Assembly (NCBI RefSeq): GCF_009469605.1
Contig: NZ_SSXU01000010.1
Coordinates: 85,370-149,369 of the forward strand
Direction: 5' to 3'
DNA: 64,000 bases
Source of the DNA: Zoogloea sp. 1C4
Lineage (GTDB): Bacteria > Pseudomonadota > Gammaproteobacteria > Burkholderiales > Rhodocyclaceae
Shown: piece after piece, positions 15,877-26,821 of the stretch
Layout of the letters: each line of letters starts with the position of its first letter
Position numbering within the stretch: position 1 is the first letter of the stretch
The notes under the pieces: model-generated
Databases searched by the model: none
Told to the model about the DNA's origin: nothing
What the model saw: the letters and a program-made list of their open reading frames with translations, nothing else
Translations under genes and position numbers: made by a program

Positions 15877-17390
15877 GCGTGAGTGCCCGCCAGCAGGCCC
15901 AGGACCTGCTCGCCCACCTGGCTGCCGCCGGGGTGGAAGTCACCCAGCTGTGCCTCGATTCCCGCAAGGTGTGCGCCGGCGATGTCTTCCTGGCCTGTCC
16001 GGGGCATCGGGTCGATGGTCGCCGCTTCATCGTCGATGCCGTCCATGCGGGCGCTGCCGCAGTGCTGTGGGAGCGCGACGGCCACGTGTGGGACGATGCC
16101 CTGCAGGTTCCCAATATCGCTGTCGATGGTCTCGCTTCGCTGGCCGGACATCTGGCCAACGAAGTCTGCGGCCGTCCGTCCGAAGCCCTGTGGCTTGTCG
16201 GTGTGACCGGCACCAACGGCAAGACGTCGGTCACCCAGTGGCTGTCCCGCGCTTTTGCCGCGCTGGGGCGCAAGTGTGGTGTGATCGGCACCCTCGGCAT
16301 CGGTTTTCCGGGCGCGCTGAAGGCCAGCGTCAACACCACGCCGGACAGCCTGACCCTGCACCAGACCCTCGCCGAATTCCGCGCCGCAAAGGCCGATGTG
16401 GTGGCGATGGAAGTCTCGTCCATCGGGCTTGACCAAGGGCGCCTCAACGGGCTGCACTTCGACGTGGCGGTGCACACCAACCTCACCCGCGACCACCTCG
16501 ACTACCACGGTAACATGGAGAACTACGGCGCAGCCAAGGCCCGCCTGTTCGACATGCCGGGGCTCAAGGCCGCGGTGCTCAACCTTGACGACCGCTTCGG
16601 CATGGAACAGGCCCGGCGCCTGGCCGGCAGCGGCATCCAGGTGGTCGGCTACACCCTGATCGCCAGCAATGCCGACGCCGCCCCGGTCAATCGGCTGGTC
16701 CTCGCCGACCGTCTCACCACCACTGCGGCCGGCGTGCGCTTCACGGCCCGCAGCGGAAACGAGTCGGCCGACCTGAGCCCCAATCTGGTGGGGCAGTTCA
16801 ACGTCTCCAACCTGCTGGCGGTGATCGGCACCCTGATGGCCTCGGGCTTCAGCCTCGAGGAAGCCGCTACGGTGGCCGAAGACCTCACCCCGCCGGTGGG
16901 CCGGATGCAGACCCTCGGCGGCATCGGCGATCCGCTGGTGGTGGTTGATTACGCCCATTCGCCCGACGCGCTCGAGCAGGTGCTCACCGCCATCCGCGCC
17001 ACCGTCGAGGCCCGTGGCGGCAGCCTGACCTGCGTGTTCGGCTGCGGTGGCGACCGCGATCCCGGCAAGCGCCCGCTGATGGGCGAAGTGGCCAGCCGCC
17101 TGGCCGACAAGGTCGTGCTCACCAGCGACAACCCCCGCGGCGAAGACCCGCTGGCAATCCTGCGTGAAGTCGCCGCTGGCGCCCGTGCCGACGTCGAGAT
17201 CATCGCCGACCGCGCTGACGCGATCCGCGGCGCGATCCTCGCCGCCGCGCCCGACGACGTGATCGTCATCGCCGGCAAGGGCCACGAACCCTATCAGGAG
17301 ATCAACGGCGTGCGTCACCCGTTTTCGGACGTGGATCAGACCCGCGACGCCCTCGAAGCCTGGAACGACGCCCAGGGAGAACTCTCATGA
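15873..17390 (+). CDS. murE: UDP-MurNAc-L-Ala-D-Glu:meso-diaminopimelate ligase
   Basis: A 505-residue Mur ligase that adds the third residue of the peptidoglycan stem peptide. The ATP-binding GTNGKT is at residues 113-118. DNPR at 419-422 is the signature for meso-diaminopimelate rather than lysine. The GTG start overlaps the ftsI stop, and the gene ends in an ATGA overlap with murF, showing tight operon structure. Confidence 0.97.
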   Translation: MSVSARQQAQDLLAHLAAAGVEVTQLCLDSRKVCAGDVFLACPGHRVDGRRFIVDAVHAGAAAVLWERDGHVWDDALQVPNIAVDGLASLAGHLANEVCGRPSEALWLVGVTGTNGKTSVTQWLSRAFAALGRKCGVIGTLGIGFPGALKASVNTTPDSLTLHQTLAEFRAAKADVVAMEVSSIGLDQGRLNGLHFDVAVHTNLTRDHLDYHGNMENYGAAKARLFDMPGLKAAVLNLDDRFGMEQARRLAGSGIQVVGYTLIASNADAAPVNRLVLADRLTTTAAGVRFTARSGNESADLSPNLVGQFNVSNLLAVIGTLMASGFSLEEAATVAEDLTPPVGRMQTLGGIGDPLVVVDYAHSPDALEQVLTAIRATVEARGGSLTCVFGCGGDRDPGKRPLMGEVASRLADKVVLTSDNPRGEDPLAILREVAAGARADVEIIADRADAIRGAILAAAPDDVIVIAGKGHEPYQEINGVRHPFSDVDQTRDALEAWNDAQGELS

Positions 17391-18763
17391 TGGATCTCCA
17401 GGAAGCCGCGCTGGCCACGGACGGCACCGCCGTTGGCGGCAACGTTGCGTTCATGTCGGTCAGCACCGATTCGCGGGCCATCCAGCCCGGTCAGCTGTTC
17501 ATCGCCCTGCGCGGCGACCGCTTCGACGGCCACGAATTCCTCTCCGCCGTGGCCGCCCAGGGCGCCGTGGCGGCGATGGTCGACCGGGCGTGGGCGGCGG
17601 CCAATCCGGTTCCGCTGCCGCTGCTGGTGGTGGACGACACCCGCCTCGGCCTCGGCCGTCTCGCCGCCAGCTGGCGTGCCGGCTTCAGCCTGCCGCTGAT
17701 CGGCGTGACCGGCAGCAATGGCAAGACCTCGGTGAAGGAAATGTGCGCCGCCATCCTGCGCGCCCAGGCCCGCATCGACGGCTTCGATCCGGAGCTCGCA
17801 GTCCTCGCCACCAAGGGCAACCTGAACAACGACATCGGCCTGCCGCTGATGCTGCTGCGTCTGTCCGGCAACCACCGCGCGGCGGTGATCGAGATGGGCA
17901 TGAACCACCCCGGCGAGATCGGCTATCTCACGCACCTGGCCCGGCCCACCGTGGCGCTGGTGAATAACGCCCAGCGCGCCCACCTGCAGGGCATGGGCAG
18001 CGTGAACGAAGTGGCCCGCGAGAAGGGCGCGATCTACGAAGGTCTGTCGTCCGACGGCGTGGCGGTGGTCAATGCCGACGACGCCTTCGCCGGCTACTGG
18101 AAGGCCCTCAACGCCGGGCGCCGCACGCTCACCTTCGGCCTCTCGGCCGATGCCGACGTGACGGCCCGCTGCACTGGTCACGGCTTTGCCAGCGACATCG
18201 TGCTGGCCTCGCCCCAGGGCGAAGCGAAGTTCCGCCTCAACGTGCCCGGCAAGCACAACGTCCGCAACGCTTTGGCGGCAGCGGCTGCCTGTCTGGCTGC
18301 GGGTGTCTCGCTGGCGGCGGTGGCCGAAGGCCTGGGCGGCTACACCGGCACGCCGGGTCGGCTGCACCTGCGCAAGGGCCTCGGCGGCGCGGTGGTGATC
18401 GACGACAGCTACAACGCCAACCCCGATTCGATGCGCGCTGGCATCGCGGTGCTGGCCGCCACCCCCGGCCGCAAGATCCTGGTGATCGGCGACATGGGCG
18501 AGATTGGTGAACAGAGTTTCCAGTACCACGACGAGATCGGCGGCTACGCGAAGAGCGAAGGCGTCGATTTCCTGTTCGGGCTGGGTGAGATGAGCGAGGT
18601 TGCGGCGCGCAACTTCGGAGAGGGTGGCCGCCATTTCAGCAAGCTCGACGATCTCGTCGCAGCGGTGAAGGCGGAACTGAACGAAGACACGGTGGTGCTC
18701 GTCAAGGGCTCGCGTTTCATGAAGATGGAACGGGTCGTGGACGCCATCGCGGAAAAGGTTTGA
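17387..18763 (+). CDS. murF: UDP-MurNAc-tripeptide:D-Ala-D-Ala ligase
   Basis: A 458-residue Mur ligase that attaches D-alanyl-D-alanine to complete the pentapeptide precursor. ATP-binding GVTGSNGKTSVKEM lies near residues 105-118, NLNNDIGLPLMLL and EMGMNHPGEI follow, and DDSYNANPDSM is in the C-terminal domain, all in the MurF pattern. A 62-base gap separates it from mraY, the longest in this part of the cluster. Confidence 0.97.
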   Translation: MMDLQEAALATDGTAVGGNVAFMSVSTDSRAIQPGQLFIALRGDRFDGHEFLSAVAAQGAVAAMVDRAWAAANPVPLPLLVVDDTRLGLGRLAASWRAGFSLPLIGVTGSNGKTSVKEMCAAILRAQARIDGFDPELAVLATKGNLNNDIGLPLMLLRLSGNHRAAVIEMGMNHPGEIGYLTHLARPTVALVNNAQRAHLQGMGSVNEVAREKGAIYEGLSSDGVAVVNADDAFAGYWKALNAGRRTLTFGLSADADVTARCTGHGFASDIVLASPQGEAKFRLNVPGKHNVRNALAAAAACLAAGVSLAAVAEGLGGYTGTPGRLHLRKGLGGAVVIDDSYNANPDSMRAGIAVLAATPGRKILVIGDMGEIGEQSFQYHDEIGGYAKSEGVDFLFGLGEMSEVAARNFGEGGRHFSKLDDLVAAVKAELNEDTVVLVKGSRFMKMERVVDAIAEKV

Positions 18764-18825
18764 AATGAGTTTGTGTTGTACCGGCTTGGCTGCAGTTTCT
18801 TCCGCAATGAACTCGGGGGAACACC

Positions 18826-19914
18826 ATGCTGCTTGAACTGGCCCTGTGGCTCGGCAAGGATGCGCGTTTTTTCAATGTGTTCGGCTACATCACGCTGCGC
18901 ACGGTGCTGGCTGCCGGCACCGCACTGGTGCTGTCGCTGGTCTTCGGCCCGCCGGTGATCCGCTGGCTGGCCGCCAAGAAGATCGGGCAGGCGGTCCGCG
19001 ACGACGGCCCCAAGTCCCACCTCACCAAGGCCGGCACGCCCACCATGGGGGGCGCGTTGATCCTGATCTGCATCGTTCTCACCACGCTTCTGTGGGGCGA
19101 TCTGCGCAACAAATACGTGTGGGTCGTGCTGTTCGTCACCCTCGGATTCGGTGCTGTCGGCTGGGTCGATGACTGGCGCAAGGTGGTCTATCGCGATCCG
19201 AAGGGGCTGGCGAGCCGCTGGAAGTACTTCTGGACCTCCGCCATCGCCCTGGCGGCAGCCAGTTTCCTTGGTCTCACCGCCACGCTGCCGGCCCAGCTCG
19301 AACTGATCGTGCCCTTCTTCAAGGCGGTGTCCTACCCGCTGGGCGTGTTCGGCTTCATCGTGCTGACCTACTTCGTGATCAACGGAACCAGCCACTCGGT
19401 CAACCTCACCGACGGTCTCGACGGCCTGGCGATCATGCCGACGGTGATGGTCAGCGCAGCGCTGGCGATCTTCGCCTACGTGGCCGGCCACATGGGTTTC
19501 TCGAAGTACCTCGGCGTTCCCTATATCCCGGGGGCCGGCGAGCTGGCGGTGATCTGCGGCGCGATCGCGGGCGCGGGTCTGGGCTTCCTGTGGTTCAACG
19601 CCTACCCGGCGGAAGTCTTCATGGGCGACGTGGGCGCGCTGGCGCTGGGCGCGGCGATGGGCACCATCGCGGTGGTCGTGCGTCAGGAAATCGTGCTCTT
19701 CATCATGGGCGGCCTGTTCGTGGCCGAGGCCATGTCGGTGATGGTCCAGGTGCTGTACTTCAAGTACACCGGCGGCAAGCGCATCTTCCGGATGGCGCCG
19801 CTGCACCACCACTACGAGCTCGGCGGCTGGAAGGAAACGCAGGTCGTGGTCCGCTTCTGGATCATCACGATCATGCTCGTGCTGTTCGGCCTGTCCACCC
19901 TCAAGCTGCGGTGA
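18826..19914 (+). CDS. mraY: Phospho-MurNAc-pentapeptide transferase MraY
   Basis: A 362-residue polytopic membrane enzyme (about ten helices) that transfers phospho-MurNAc-pentapeptide to undecaprenyl phosphate, forming lipid I. Signatures are [14 protein letters not shown] (about residues 65-78), the catalytic-type VDDWRKVV and [10 protein letters not shown], and [11 protein letters not shown] near the end. A GGGGGA sequence lies just upstream of the ATG at 18826. Confidence 0.97.
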   Translation: MLLELALWLGKDARFFNVFGYITLRTVLAAGTALVLSLVFGPPVIRWLAAKKIGQAVRDDGPKSHLTKAGTPTMGGALILICIVLTTLLWGDLRNKYVWVVLFVTLGFGAVGWVDDWRKVVYRDPKGLASRWKYFWTSAIALAAASFLGLTATLPAQLELIVPFFKAVSYPLGVFGFIVLTYFVINGTSHSVNLTDGLDGLAIMPTVMVSAALAIFAYVAGHMGFSKYLGVPYIPGAGELAVICGAIAGAGLGFLWFNAYPAEVFMGDVGALALGAAMGTIAVVVRQEIVLFIMGGLFVAEAMSVMVQVLYFKYTGGKRIFRMAPLHHHYELGGWKETQVVVRFWIITIMLVLFGLSTLKLR

Positions 19915-19920
19915 GCGACG

Positions 19921-21312
19921 ATGGCAAACGCTGATCTCACCCTCGTCCTCGGCCTCGGCGAATCCGGCCTGGCCATGGCCCGCTGGCTGGCCCGCCAGGG
20001 CGTGGCGCTGCGTGTAGCTGATTCCCGCGAGACGCCGCCGGGCGTGGATCGCCTAAGCGCCGATGCGCCGGCGGCCGAGATCGTGACCGGCGCCTTCTCC
20101 GAGGCGTTGCTGGATGGGGTGAGCCGTGTGGCCATCAGCCCGGGGCTCGATCCGCGTCAGCCGCTCATCGACGCCGCCCACAAGCGCGGCATCCCGGTCA
20201 TCGGCGAGATGACCCTGTTCGTCGAAGCCCTGCAGAGCCTTGGCGCGTGGGATCAGACCCGCGTCATCGCCATCACCGGCACCAACGGCAAGACCACCAC
20301 CACCACCCTGGCCGGCGAGATGGTCAAGGCGGCGGGTGTCGATGGCGTGGTCGCCGGCAACATCAGCCCGGCTGCGCTGGACGTGCTGCTCGCCCGGCTC
20401 GACGCCGGCCAGGCGCTGCCGCAGATGTGGGTGCTCGAACTCTCCAGCTTCCAGCTCGAAACCCTGCCGCCGCTGGCTGCCGCGTCGGCCACGGTGCTCA
20501 ATGTCACCGACGACCACCTCGACCGCTACGCCGGGCTCGATGAATACGCCGCCGCCAAGGCCGCCGTTTTTCACGGCGCGGGCGTGCAGGTGCTCAACCG
20601 CGAGGACGCCCGCGTCAAGGCCATGGCGCTGCCGGGCCGCCGGGTGTTTACTTTCGGCATCGATGCGCCGGCCGGCGCCGACGATTTCGGCACCGTTCAT
20701 GCAGACGACGGCGAATGGCTCGTGCGCGGCCCTGAAAAGCTCCTGCGCCGCGCCGACATGCAACTCGCCGGCAGCCACAACGTCGCCAACGCGCTGGCTG
20801 CGCTGGCCCTGTGCGAAGCCGCGGGCCTGCCCCGCGCATCGCTGATCGCCGCCCTCAAGGCCTTCCGCGGCCTGCCGCACCGGGTCGAACCGGTGGCCGA
20901 GCGCGCCGACGGCGTCATCTACTACGACGACTCCAAGGGCACCAACGTGGGCGCCACCGTGGCCGCCCTCGAAGGCCTGCGCCGCAAGGTGGTGCTGATC
21001 GCCGGCGGTGACGGCAAGGGCCAGGACTTCTCACCCCTCAAGGATGCCTTCGCCCGCTACGCCCGCGCCGTGGTGCTGATCGGCCGCGACGCCGCCGCCA
21101 TCCAGGCCGCGGTGGATGGCTGTGGCGTGTCCCTGATCCACTCCGCCGACATGGACGCCGCCGTGCTCGAAGCCAATGCCCGCGCCCAGGCTGGCGACGT
21201 TGTGCTCCTCTCTCCGGCCTGCGCCAGCCTCGATATGTTCCGCAATTACGCCCACCGCGCCCAGGTCTTCATCGACGCGGTCAAGCGCCTGCCTGACGTC
21301 CGCCCCGTATGA
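19921..21312 (+). CDS. murD: UDP-MurNAc-L-alanine:D-glutamate ligase
   Basis: A 463-residue Mur ligase that adds D-glutamate to UDP-MurNAc-L-alanine. It has an N-terminal Rossmann-like domain ([16 protein letters not shown]), the ATP site [10 protein letters not shown] near residues 120-129, and [13 protein letters not shown] in the C-terminal domain. It starts six bases after mraY and overlaps ftsW by four bases. Confidence 0.97.
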   Translation: MANADLTLVLGLGESGLAMARWLARQGVALRVADSRETPPGVDRLSADAPAAEIVTGAFSEALLDGVSRVAISPGLDPRQPLIDAAHKRGIPVIGEMTLFVEALQSLGAWDQTRVIAITGTNGKTTTTTLAGEMVKAAGVDGVVAGNISPAALDVLLARLDAGQALPQMWVLELSSFQLETLPPLAAASATVLNVTDDHLDRYAGLDEYAAAKAAVFHGAGVQVLNREDARVKAMALPGRRVFTFGIDAPAGADDFGTVHADDGEWLVRGPEKLLRRADMQLAGSHNVANALAALALCEAAGLPRASLIAALKAFRGLPHRVEPVAERADGVIYYDDSKGTNVGATVAALEGLRRKVVLIAGGDGKGQDFSPLKDAFARYARAVVLIGRDAAAIQAAVDGCGVSLIHSADMDAAVLEANARAQAGDVVLLSPACASLDMFRNYAHRAQVFIDAVKRLPDVRPV

Positions 21313-22544
21313 AGCTCGCCGCCGCCATCTCCGGTTTTCTCGCCCGCCACGCGGAAGACAGCGCCGCGCCGGTGACGAGCCGCGCCGTCGGCCGTCTGAT
21401 GCAGCCCCTCGGCCAGCCCCGCGAGCTCGATCCGTGGCTGATCTGGTCGGCGGCCGCGCTGCTCCTGCTGGGGCTGGTGATGGTCTTCTCCGCATCGATC
21501 GCCACCGCCGAAGGCAGCCGCATGTTCGGCCACCAGCCGGCCTACTTTCTGGTGCGGCACGCGGTCTTCCTGGCCATCGGCGTGATCGCGGGGGTGGTGG
21601 CCTTCCAGATTCCCATGCGTGCGTGGCAGGAGATGGCGCCCTGGCTGTTCATCGCCGGCGTGGTGCTGCTGCTCATCGTGCTGATCCCCCACGTGGGCCG
21701 TGACGTGAACGGCGCCCGCCGCTGGCTGCCGCTGGGGGTGGTGAATCTCCAGCCGTCCGAGCTGATGAAGCTGTTCGCCGCCCTATACGCCGCCGACTAC
21801 ACCACCCGCAAGCTGCCGCTGATGGGCAGCTTCAAGCAGGGCTTCATGCCGATGGCCGGGGTGATCCTCTTCGTCGGCTTCCTGCTCCTCAAGGAGCCCG
21901 ACTTCGGCGCCTTCGTGGTGATCACCGCCATCGCTTTCGGTGTGCTGTTCCTGGGCGGCATCAACGTGCGCCTGTTCGTGCTGCTGGCGATCGTCGCGGC
22001 GATCGGCTTCGTGCTCCTGATCACCTTCTCCGAATACCGTCGCCAACGCATCCTGGGCTTCATGGACCCGTGGCAGGACGCCTACGGCAAGGGCTACCAG
22101 CTGTCCCACGCGCTCATCGCCTTCGGGCGGGGCGAGTGGTTCGGGGTGGGCCTGGGTGGCAGCATCGAAAAGCTGTTCTACCTGCCCGAAGCCCATACCG
22201 ACTTCCTGCTGGCGGTGATCGCCGAGGAGCTCGGCTTTGCCGGCGTCGTGGCGGTGGTGGTGATGTTCGCGATCCTGATCCAGCGTGCCTTCGCCATCGG
22301 CAAGCAGGCCGTCACGCTGGAGCGCACCTACGCCGCGCTGGTCGCCCAGGGCATCGGCATCTGGCTGGGCGTGCAGTCCTTCATCAACATGGGCGTGAAC
22401 ATGGGCCTGCTGCCCACCAAGGGCCTGACCCTGCCGCTGATGAGCTTTGGCGGTTCCGGCATCCTGGCCAACTGCGTCGCGCTGGCCATCCTGCTGCGGA
22501 TCGATTGGGAGAACAGGCAAATCATGCGCGGAGGCAGCGCCTGA
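21309..22544 (+). CDS. ftsW: Septal peptidoglycan glycosyltransferase FtsW
   Basis: A 411-residue SEDS-family polymerase with about ten membrane helices. It polymerises lipid II at the septum in complex with FtsI. Family sequence includes [20 protein letters not shown], the LKEPDFGAF segment and [20 protein letters not shown] hydrophilic N-terminal stretch of about 40 residues precedes the first helix. It overlaps murD by four bases and murG by one. Confidence 0.96.
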   Translation: MKLAAAISGFLARHAEDSAAPVTSRAVGRLMQPLGQPRELDPWLIWSAAALLLLGLVMVFSASIATAEGSRMFGHQPAYFLVRHAVFLAIGVIAGVVAFQIPMRAWQEMAPWLFIAGVVLLLIVLIPHVGRDVNGARRWLPLGVVNLQPSELMKLFAALYAADYTTRKLPLMGSFKQGFMPMAGVILFVGFLLLKEPDFGAFVVITAIAFGVLFLGGINVRLFVLLAIVAAIGFVLLITFSEYRRQRILGFMDPWQDAYGKGYQLSHALIAFGRGEWFGVGLGGSIEKLFYLPEAHTDFLLAVIAEELGFAGVVAVVVMFAILIQRAFAIGKQAVTLERTYAALVAQGIGIWLGVQSFINMGVNMGLLPTKGLTLPLMSFGGSGILANCVALAILLRIDWENRQIMRGGSA

Positions 22545-23602
22545 TGCCCACGCTGATGGTCATGGCCGGCGGCACTGGCGGCCACATCTACCCTGGTCTG
22601 GCCGTAGCGGACGCCCTGCGCGATCGCGGCTGGAAGGTGGTGTGGATGGGCAATCCGGAAGGGATGGAAGCCCGCATCGTGCCGGCCAGCGGCTATGAAG
22701 TCGCCTGGGTGCGCTTTGCCGCCCTGCGCGGCAAGGGCCTGCTGCGCAAGCTGCTGCTGCCGCTCAACCTGCTGCGGGGCTTTGCCCAGGCCTTCGGCCA
22801 GATCCGCCGCGTGAAGCCCGATGTTGTGCTCGGGATGGGCGGCTACGTCACCTTTCCGGGCGGGATGATGGCGTCCCTGCTGGGTCGGCCGGTCGTGGTG
22901 CACGAACAGAATTCCGTCGCCGGCCTCGCCAACAAGGTGCTCGCCGGCGTGGCCGATCGGGTCGTCACCGGCTTCCCCGATGTGCTCAAAAAAGGCGAGT
23001 GGCTGGGCAACCCGGTGCGCGCCGACATCACCGCGGTGGCGCCGCCGGCCGAGCGCTTCGCCGGACGCAGCGGCCCGCTGCGGGTGCTGGTGGTGGGCGG
23101 CAGCCTCGGCGCCACGGCCCTCAACGAAACCGTGCCCCAGGCGCTGGCGCTGCTCGACCCGGCCGAGCGGCCGCAGGTCACCCACCAGGCTGGCACCAAA
23201 CAGATCGACGCCCTGCGCGCGGGCTATCAGGCCGCCCATGTGGACGGCGAACTGCTGCCCTTCATCGACGATATGGCCGACCGCTACGCCGACGCCGATC
23301 TGGTGATCTGCCGGGCTGGCGCGCTCACGGTGGCCGAACTCGCCGCTGCCGGCGTGGCCAGCGTGCTGGTGCCCTATCCCCACGCAGTGGACGACCACCA
23401 GACCGGCAACGCCCGTTTCCTCGCCGAAGCCGGCGCGGCGGTGCTGATGCCGCAAACCGAACTCACGCCGCAGCGCCTCGCCGCGCTGCTGCAGAAAATG
23501 AATCGCGAGCGCCTGCTGGCCATGGCGGTCAAGGCCCGTGAATGCGCCAAGCCGGATGCCACGGCCCGCGTAGCGGATGTCTGCGCCGGGCTCGCTGCTT
23601 AA
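22544..23602 (+). CDS. murG: UDP-GlcNAc:lipid I N-acetylglucosaminyltransferase MurG
   Basis: A 352-residue peripheral membrane glycosyltransferase that makes lipid [12 protein letters not shown] is at residues 8-17, [12 protein letters not shown] and VVGGSLGA follow, and [15 protein letters not shown] with [14 protein letters not shown] forms the UDP-GlcNAc site. The ATG at 22544 shares a base with the ftsW stop and gives the normal length; a longer frame begins inside ftsW and is not real. Confidence 0.97.
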   Translation: MPTLMVMAGGTGGHIYPGLAVADALRDRGWKVVWMGNPEGMEARIVPASGYEVAWVRFAALRGKGLLRKLLLPLNLLRGFAQAFGQIRRVKPDVVLGMGGYVTFPGGMMASLLGRPVVVHEQNSVAGLANKVLAGVADRVVTGFPDVLKKGEWLGNPVRADITAVAPPAERFAGRSGPLRVLVVGGSLGATALNETVPQALALLDPAERPQVTHQAGTKQIDALRAGYQAAHVDGELLPFIDDMADRYADADLVICRAGALTVAELAAAGVASVLVPYPHAVDDHQTGNARFLAEAGAAVLMPQTELTPQRLAALLQKMNRERLLAMAVKARECAKPDATARVADVCAGLAA

Positions 23603-23612
23603 AGGAATCGAC

Positions 23613-25007
23613 GTGAAACACAAAGTCAAGAGCATCCACTTCGTCGGCATCGGTGGCGCCGGCATGAGCGGGATCGCCGAGGTGCTGGTCAACCTGGGCT
23701 ACAAGGTCAGCGGGTCGGATCTGGGCGACAACGCCGCCACCCGTCGCCTGAAGGCGCTCGGCGCCCGGGTGATCCAGGGCCACGCTGCCGAAAACGTGGA
23801 CGACGCCGATGCGGTCGTGACCTCCACCGCCGTCAAGGGCGACAACCCGGAAGTGATCGCCGCCCGCGCGCGCCAGATCCCGGTGGTGCCCCGCGCCCAG
23901 ATGCTGGCCGAGCTGATGCGCCTCAAGCAGGGCATCGCCATCGCCGGCACCCACGGCAAGACCACCACCACCTCGCTGGTCGCCAGCATCCTGGCCGAAG
24001 GCGGGCTCGACCCCACCTTCGTGATCGGCGGCAAGCTCAACGCCGCCGGTGCCAACGCGCGCCTGGGCAAGGGTGATTTCCTGGTGGCCGAGGCGGACGA
24101 ATCCGACGCCTCCTTCCTGCTCCTCACGCCGGTGATCTCGGTTGTCACCAACATCGACGCCGACCACATGGAAACCTACGGGCACGATTTCGCCCGGCTC
24201 AAGCAGTCCTTCGTCGATTTCCTGCAGCACCTGCCTTTCTATGGCGTGGCCGTGCTGTGCGACGACGACAAGCACGTGCGCTCGATCATGCCGCTGGTGT
24301 CCAAGCAGATCGTCCGCTACGGCTTCTCCGAATCCGCCAACGTGCGCGCCGAGAACATCCACGCCGAAGAAGGCCGGATGGTTTTCGACGTGGTGCGCGT
24401 CAATGGCACCACCAGCCGCCTGTCCGTCGTGCTCAACCTGCCCGGCCGCCACAACGTGCTGAACGCCCTCGCGGCGATCGCCGTGGCCACCGAGGTGGGC
24501 GTCTCCGACGAAGCCATCGTCAAGGCGCTGGCCGAATTCAAGGGCGTCGGGCGCCGCTTCCAGCGCTACGGCGAGGTGGCGCTGCCCGCTGGCGGCACCG
24601 CCACCATCATCGACGACTACGGTCATCACCCGGTCGAGATGGCGGCGACCATCGCCGCCGCCCGTGGCGCCTTCCCCGACAAGCGCCTGGTGCTGGCCTT
24701 TCAGCCGCACCGCTTCACCCGCACGCGGGATTGCTTCGAGGACTTCGTGAAGGTGCTGTCCACCGTCGATGCGCTGCTGCTGGGCGAGGTCTATGCCGCC
24801 GGCGAAGCACCGATCGTGGCCGCCGACGGCCGTTCGCTGGCCCGGGCGCTGCGTGTGGCAGGCAAGATCGAGCCGGTCTTCGTCGAGCACATCGAGGAGA
24901 TGCCGGCGGCGATCCTGGCCGCGGCAAAGGATGGCGACGTGGTGATCACGATGGGAGCCGGCAGCATCGGTGCGGTGCCGGGCAAGCTGGTCAGTGGCGA
25001 GATTTGA
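23613..25007 (+). CDS. murC: UDP-MurNAc:L-alanine ligase
   Basis: A 464-residue ligase that adds the first amino acid, L-alanine, to UDP-MurNAc. [16 protein letters not shown] is at the N-terminus, [10 protein letters not shown] near residue 113 is the ATP site, and [10 protein letters not shown] lies in the C-terminal domain. I prefer the GTG at 23613, which has AAGGA six bases upstream and gives the family N-terminus; the ATG at 23577 would overlap murG and add 12 residues. No murB lies between it and ddl, a gap common in betaproteobacterial clusters. Confidence 0.95.
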   Translation: MKHKVKSIHFVGIGGAGMSGIAEVLVNLGYKVSGSDLGDNAATRRLKALGARVIQGHAAENVDDADAVVTSTAVKGDNPEVIAARARQIPVVPRAQMLAELMRLKQGIAIAGTHGKTTTTSLVASILAEGGLDPTFVIGGKLNAAGANARLGKGDFLVAEADESDASFLLLTPVISVVTNIDADHMETYGHDFARLKQSFVDFLQHLPFYGVAVLCDDDKHVRSIMPLVSKQIVRYGFSESANVRAENIHAEEGRMVFDVVRVNGTTSRLSVVLNLPGRHNVLNALAAIAVATEVGVSDEAIVKALAEFKGVGRRFQRYGEVALPAGGTATIIDDYGHHPVEMAATIAAARGAFPDKRLVLAFQPHRFTRTRDCFEDFVKVLSTVDALLLGEVYAAGEAPIVAADGRSLARALRVAGKIEPVFVEHIEEMPAAILAAAKDGDVVITMGAGSIGAVPGKLVSGEI

Positions 25008-25011
25008 ATCA

Positions 25012-25950
25012 ATGAATGCGGATGTGGTGACGGATGTGAAGAATCGATTTGGCAAGGTCGCGGTGTTGCTGGGCGGGACGTCCGCCGAGCGGGAGATTTC
25101 CCTGATGTCGGGCGGCGCCGTGCTGGCCGCGCTGCAGGCGGCGGGCGTCGATGCCCACGCCTTCGATCCGGCCGAGACCGATCTGCACATCCTCAAGGAA
25201 CAAGGCTATGACCGCGCCTTCATCGCGCTGCATGGCCGCGGTGGTGAGGACGGCACCGTCCAGGGCGCCCTCGAGCTGATGGGCATTCCCTACACCGGCA
25301 GCGGCGTGATGGCCTCGGCCATCGGCATGGACAAATGGCGTACCAAGCTGGTGTGGCTGTCGTCCGGCCTGCCCACGCCGCGTTTCGCGATCCTCGACGC
25401 CAACACCGACTGGGACGCCGTCGTCGCCGATCTGGGCCTGCCGATTTTCGTCAAGCCCGTGCATGAAGGCTCCAGCATGGGCGCCACCAAGGTCACCGAG
25501 GCCGGCCAGCTGAAGGCCGCCTGGGAGCTGGCCGCCAAGTTCGATTCGCTGGTGCTGGCCGAAGAGTTCGTCACTGGCCAGGAGCTCACCGCGCCCTTCC
25601 TGGGCGACCGGGCTCTTCCGCTGGTGCGCATCGTCGCGCCGGGTGGCAACTACGATTACCAGAACAAGTACTTTACCGACGACACCCAGTATTTCTGCCC
25701 GAGCGGCCTGCCGGAAGCCCAGGAAAAAGAGATCCAGGCGGCCATCGTGCGCTGCGCCAAGGTGCTGGGCTGCCGCGGCTGGGGCCGCGCGGATCTGATC
25801 CTGCGGGACGACGGCAGCTTCACTTTGCTCGAGATCAACACCGCGCCGGGCATGACCAACCACTCGCTGGTGCCCATGTCGGCACGGGTGGCTGGCTTGT
25901 CGTTCGAGGCCCTGTGCCTCGAGATCCTTTCCGGAGCCCGCCTTGGCTGA
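25012..25950 (+). CDS. ddl: D-alanine--D-alanine ligase
   Basis: A 312-residue ATP-grasp enzyme that makes the D-Ala-D-Ala dipeptide used by Mur[22 protein letters not shown] near the N-terminus, [25 protein letters not shown] and [17 protein letters not shown] are all conserved. The ATG at 25012 lies just after murC; a frame starting at 24970 overlaps murC and lacks support. The gene overlaps ftsQ by eight bases. Confidence 0.96.
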   Translation: MNADVVTDVKNRFGKVAVLLGGTSAEREISLMSGGAVLAALQAAGVDAHAFDPAETDLHILKEQGYDRAFIALHGRGGEDGTVQGALELMGIPYTGSGVMASAIGMDKWRTKLVWLSSGLPTPRFAILDANTDWDAVVADLGLPIFVKPVHEGSSMGATKVTEAGQLKAAWELAAKFDSLVLAEEFVTGQELTAPFLGDRALPLVRIVAPGGNYDYQNKYFTDDTQYFCPSGLPEAQEKEIQAAIVRCAKVLGCRGWGRADLILRDDGSFTLLEINTAPGMTNHSLVPMSARVAGLSFEALCLEILSGARLG

Positions 25951-26821
25951 CGAGCGCACCACCTCCAACGTCCCGCCCGAGCCCGGCGCCAAGCCGACGG
26001 CCGGCAAGCGTGCGCGCGCGGCTGCGCGCCCGCAGCGGGAAGGCGGTGGCAACGGGCTGTGGGATCGTCCCCAGCTCCTCAACCTGATTTCGGACGTCCT
26101 GCTGGTGGTGGGCGCGGCCGGGCTCGGCTACGCCGCCGTGGCGTCGGTGTCGCGCCTGCCGATCTACCCGCTGAAGGAAGTCGTCGTCACCACGCCGCTG
26201 GCCCAGGTGACCACCGCCCAGCTCGAATACGCAGCCCGGTCGTCCCTGCGCGGCAACTTCTTCACCGTCGATCTGGACGACGTGCGTGGCGCCTTCGAGA
26301 AGCTGCCGTGGGTGCGTCGCGCCGACGTGCGCCGCAAGTGGCCCGGCGGCATCGAGGTGCGCCTGGAAGAACACGTGGCCTCGGCCTACTGGCGTGTCGG
26401 CGAGACCGGCGACATGCGCCTCGTCAATCGCTACGGCGAGGTCTTCACCGCCGCCAGCAACGCCAGGATGCCGGTCTTCAGCGGGCCGGAAGGTTCGTCG
26501 GGCGTGCTCCTCGCCAAGTTCGACGAGTTCTCGAGCAAGCTCGGCCCCATCGGCAAGCAGCTGGTGGGCGTCTCGCTATCCGCCCGTGAGGCCTGGCAGC
26601 TGAAGATGGAAGACGGCCTCACCATCGAACTCGGTCACGACCAGGCCAAGGCGCCCATCGACGAACGTCTGGCGCGCTTCGTGGGTTATTACCCCCAGGC
26701 CAAGAGCCGACTGAACATGAATGTTGCGGTGGTGGATCTCCGCTACCCCAGTGGTTTTGCCCTCCGGCCGATCGCCTCCGCCGAGCCGACGGGCAAGCAA
26801 GACAGCAAAAAAGGGAAGTGA
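25943..26821 (+). CDS. ftsQ: Cell division protein FtsQ
   Basis: A 292-residue bitopic divisome protein. A basic, Pro/Ala-rich cytoplasmic tail (about residues 1-45) precedes one transmembrane helix (about 50-70). The periplasmic POTRA domain follows ([16 protein letters not shown], then [20 protein letters not shown]) and then the FtsQ domain. It begins at a TTG, with GGAG about seven bases upstream, inside the end of ddl. Its last bases overlap the ftsA start. Confidence 0.93.
   Translation: MADERTTSNVPPEPGAKPTAGKRARAAARPQREGGGNGLWDRPQLLNLISDVLLVVGAAGLGYAAVASVSRLPIYPLKEVVVTTPLAQVTTAQLEYAARSSLRGNFFTVDLDDVRGAFEKLPWVRRADVRRKWPGGIEVRLEEHVASAYWRVGETGDMRLVNRYGEVFTAASNARMPVFSGPEGSSGVLLAKFDEFSSKLGPIGKQLVGVSLSAREAWQLKMEDGLTIELGHDQAKAPIDERLARFVGYYPQAKSRLNMNVAVVDLRYPSGFALRPIASAEPTGKQDSKKGK

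Noticed and set aside
18765..18836. A 23-codon frame between murF and mraY that overlaps the mraY start, preceded by GGAAAAGG
   Set aside because: It could be a coupling leader peptide, but it is short, has no recognisable sequence and may exist by chance. Conservation data would be needed.
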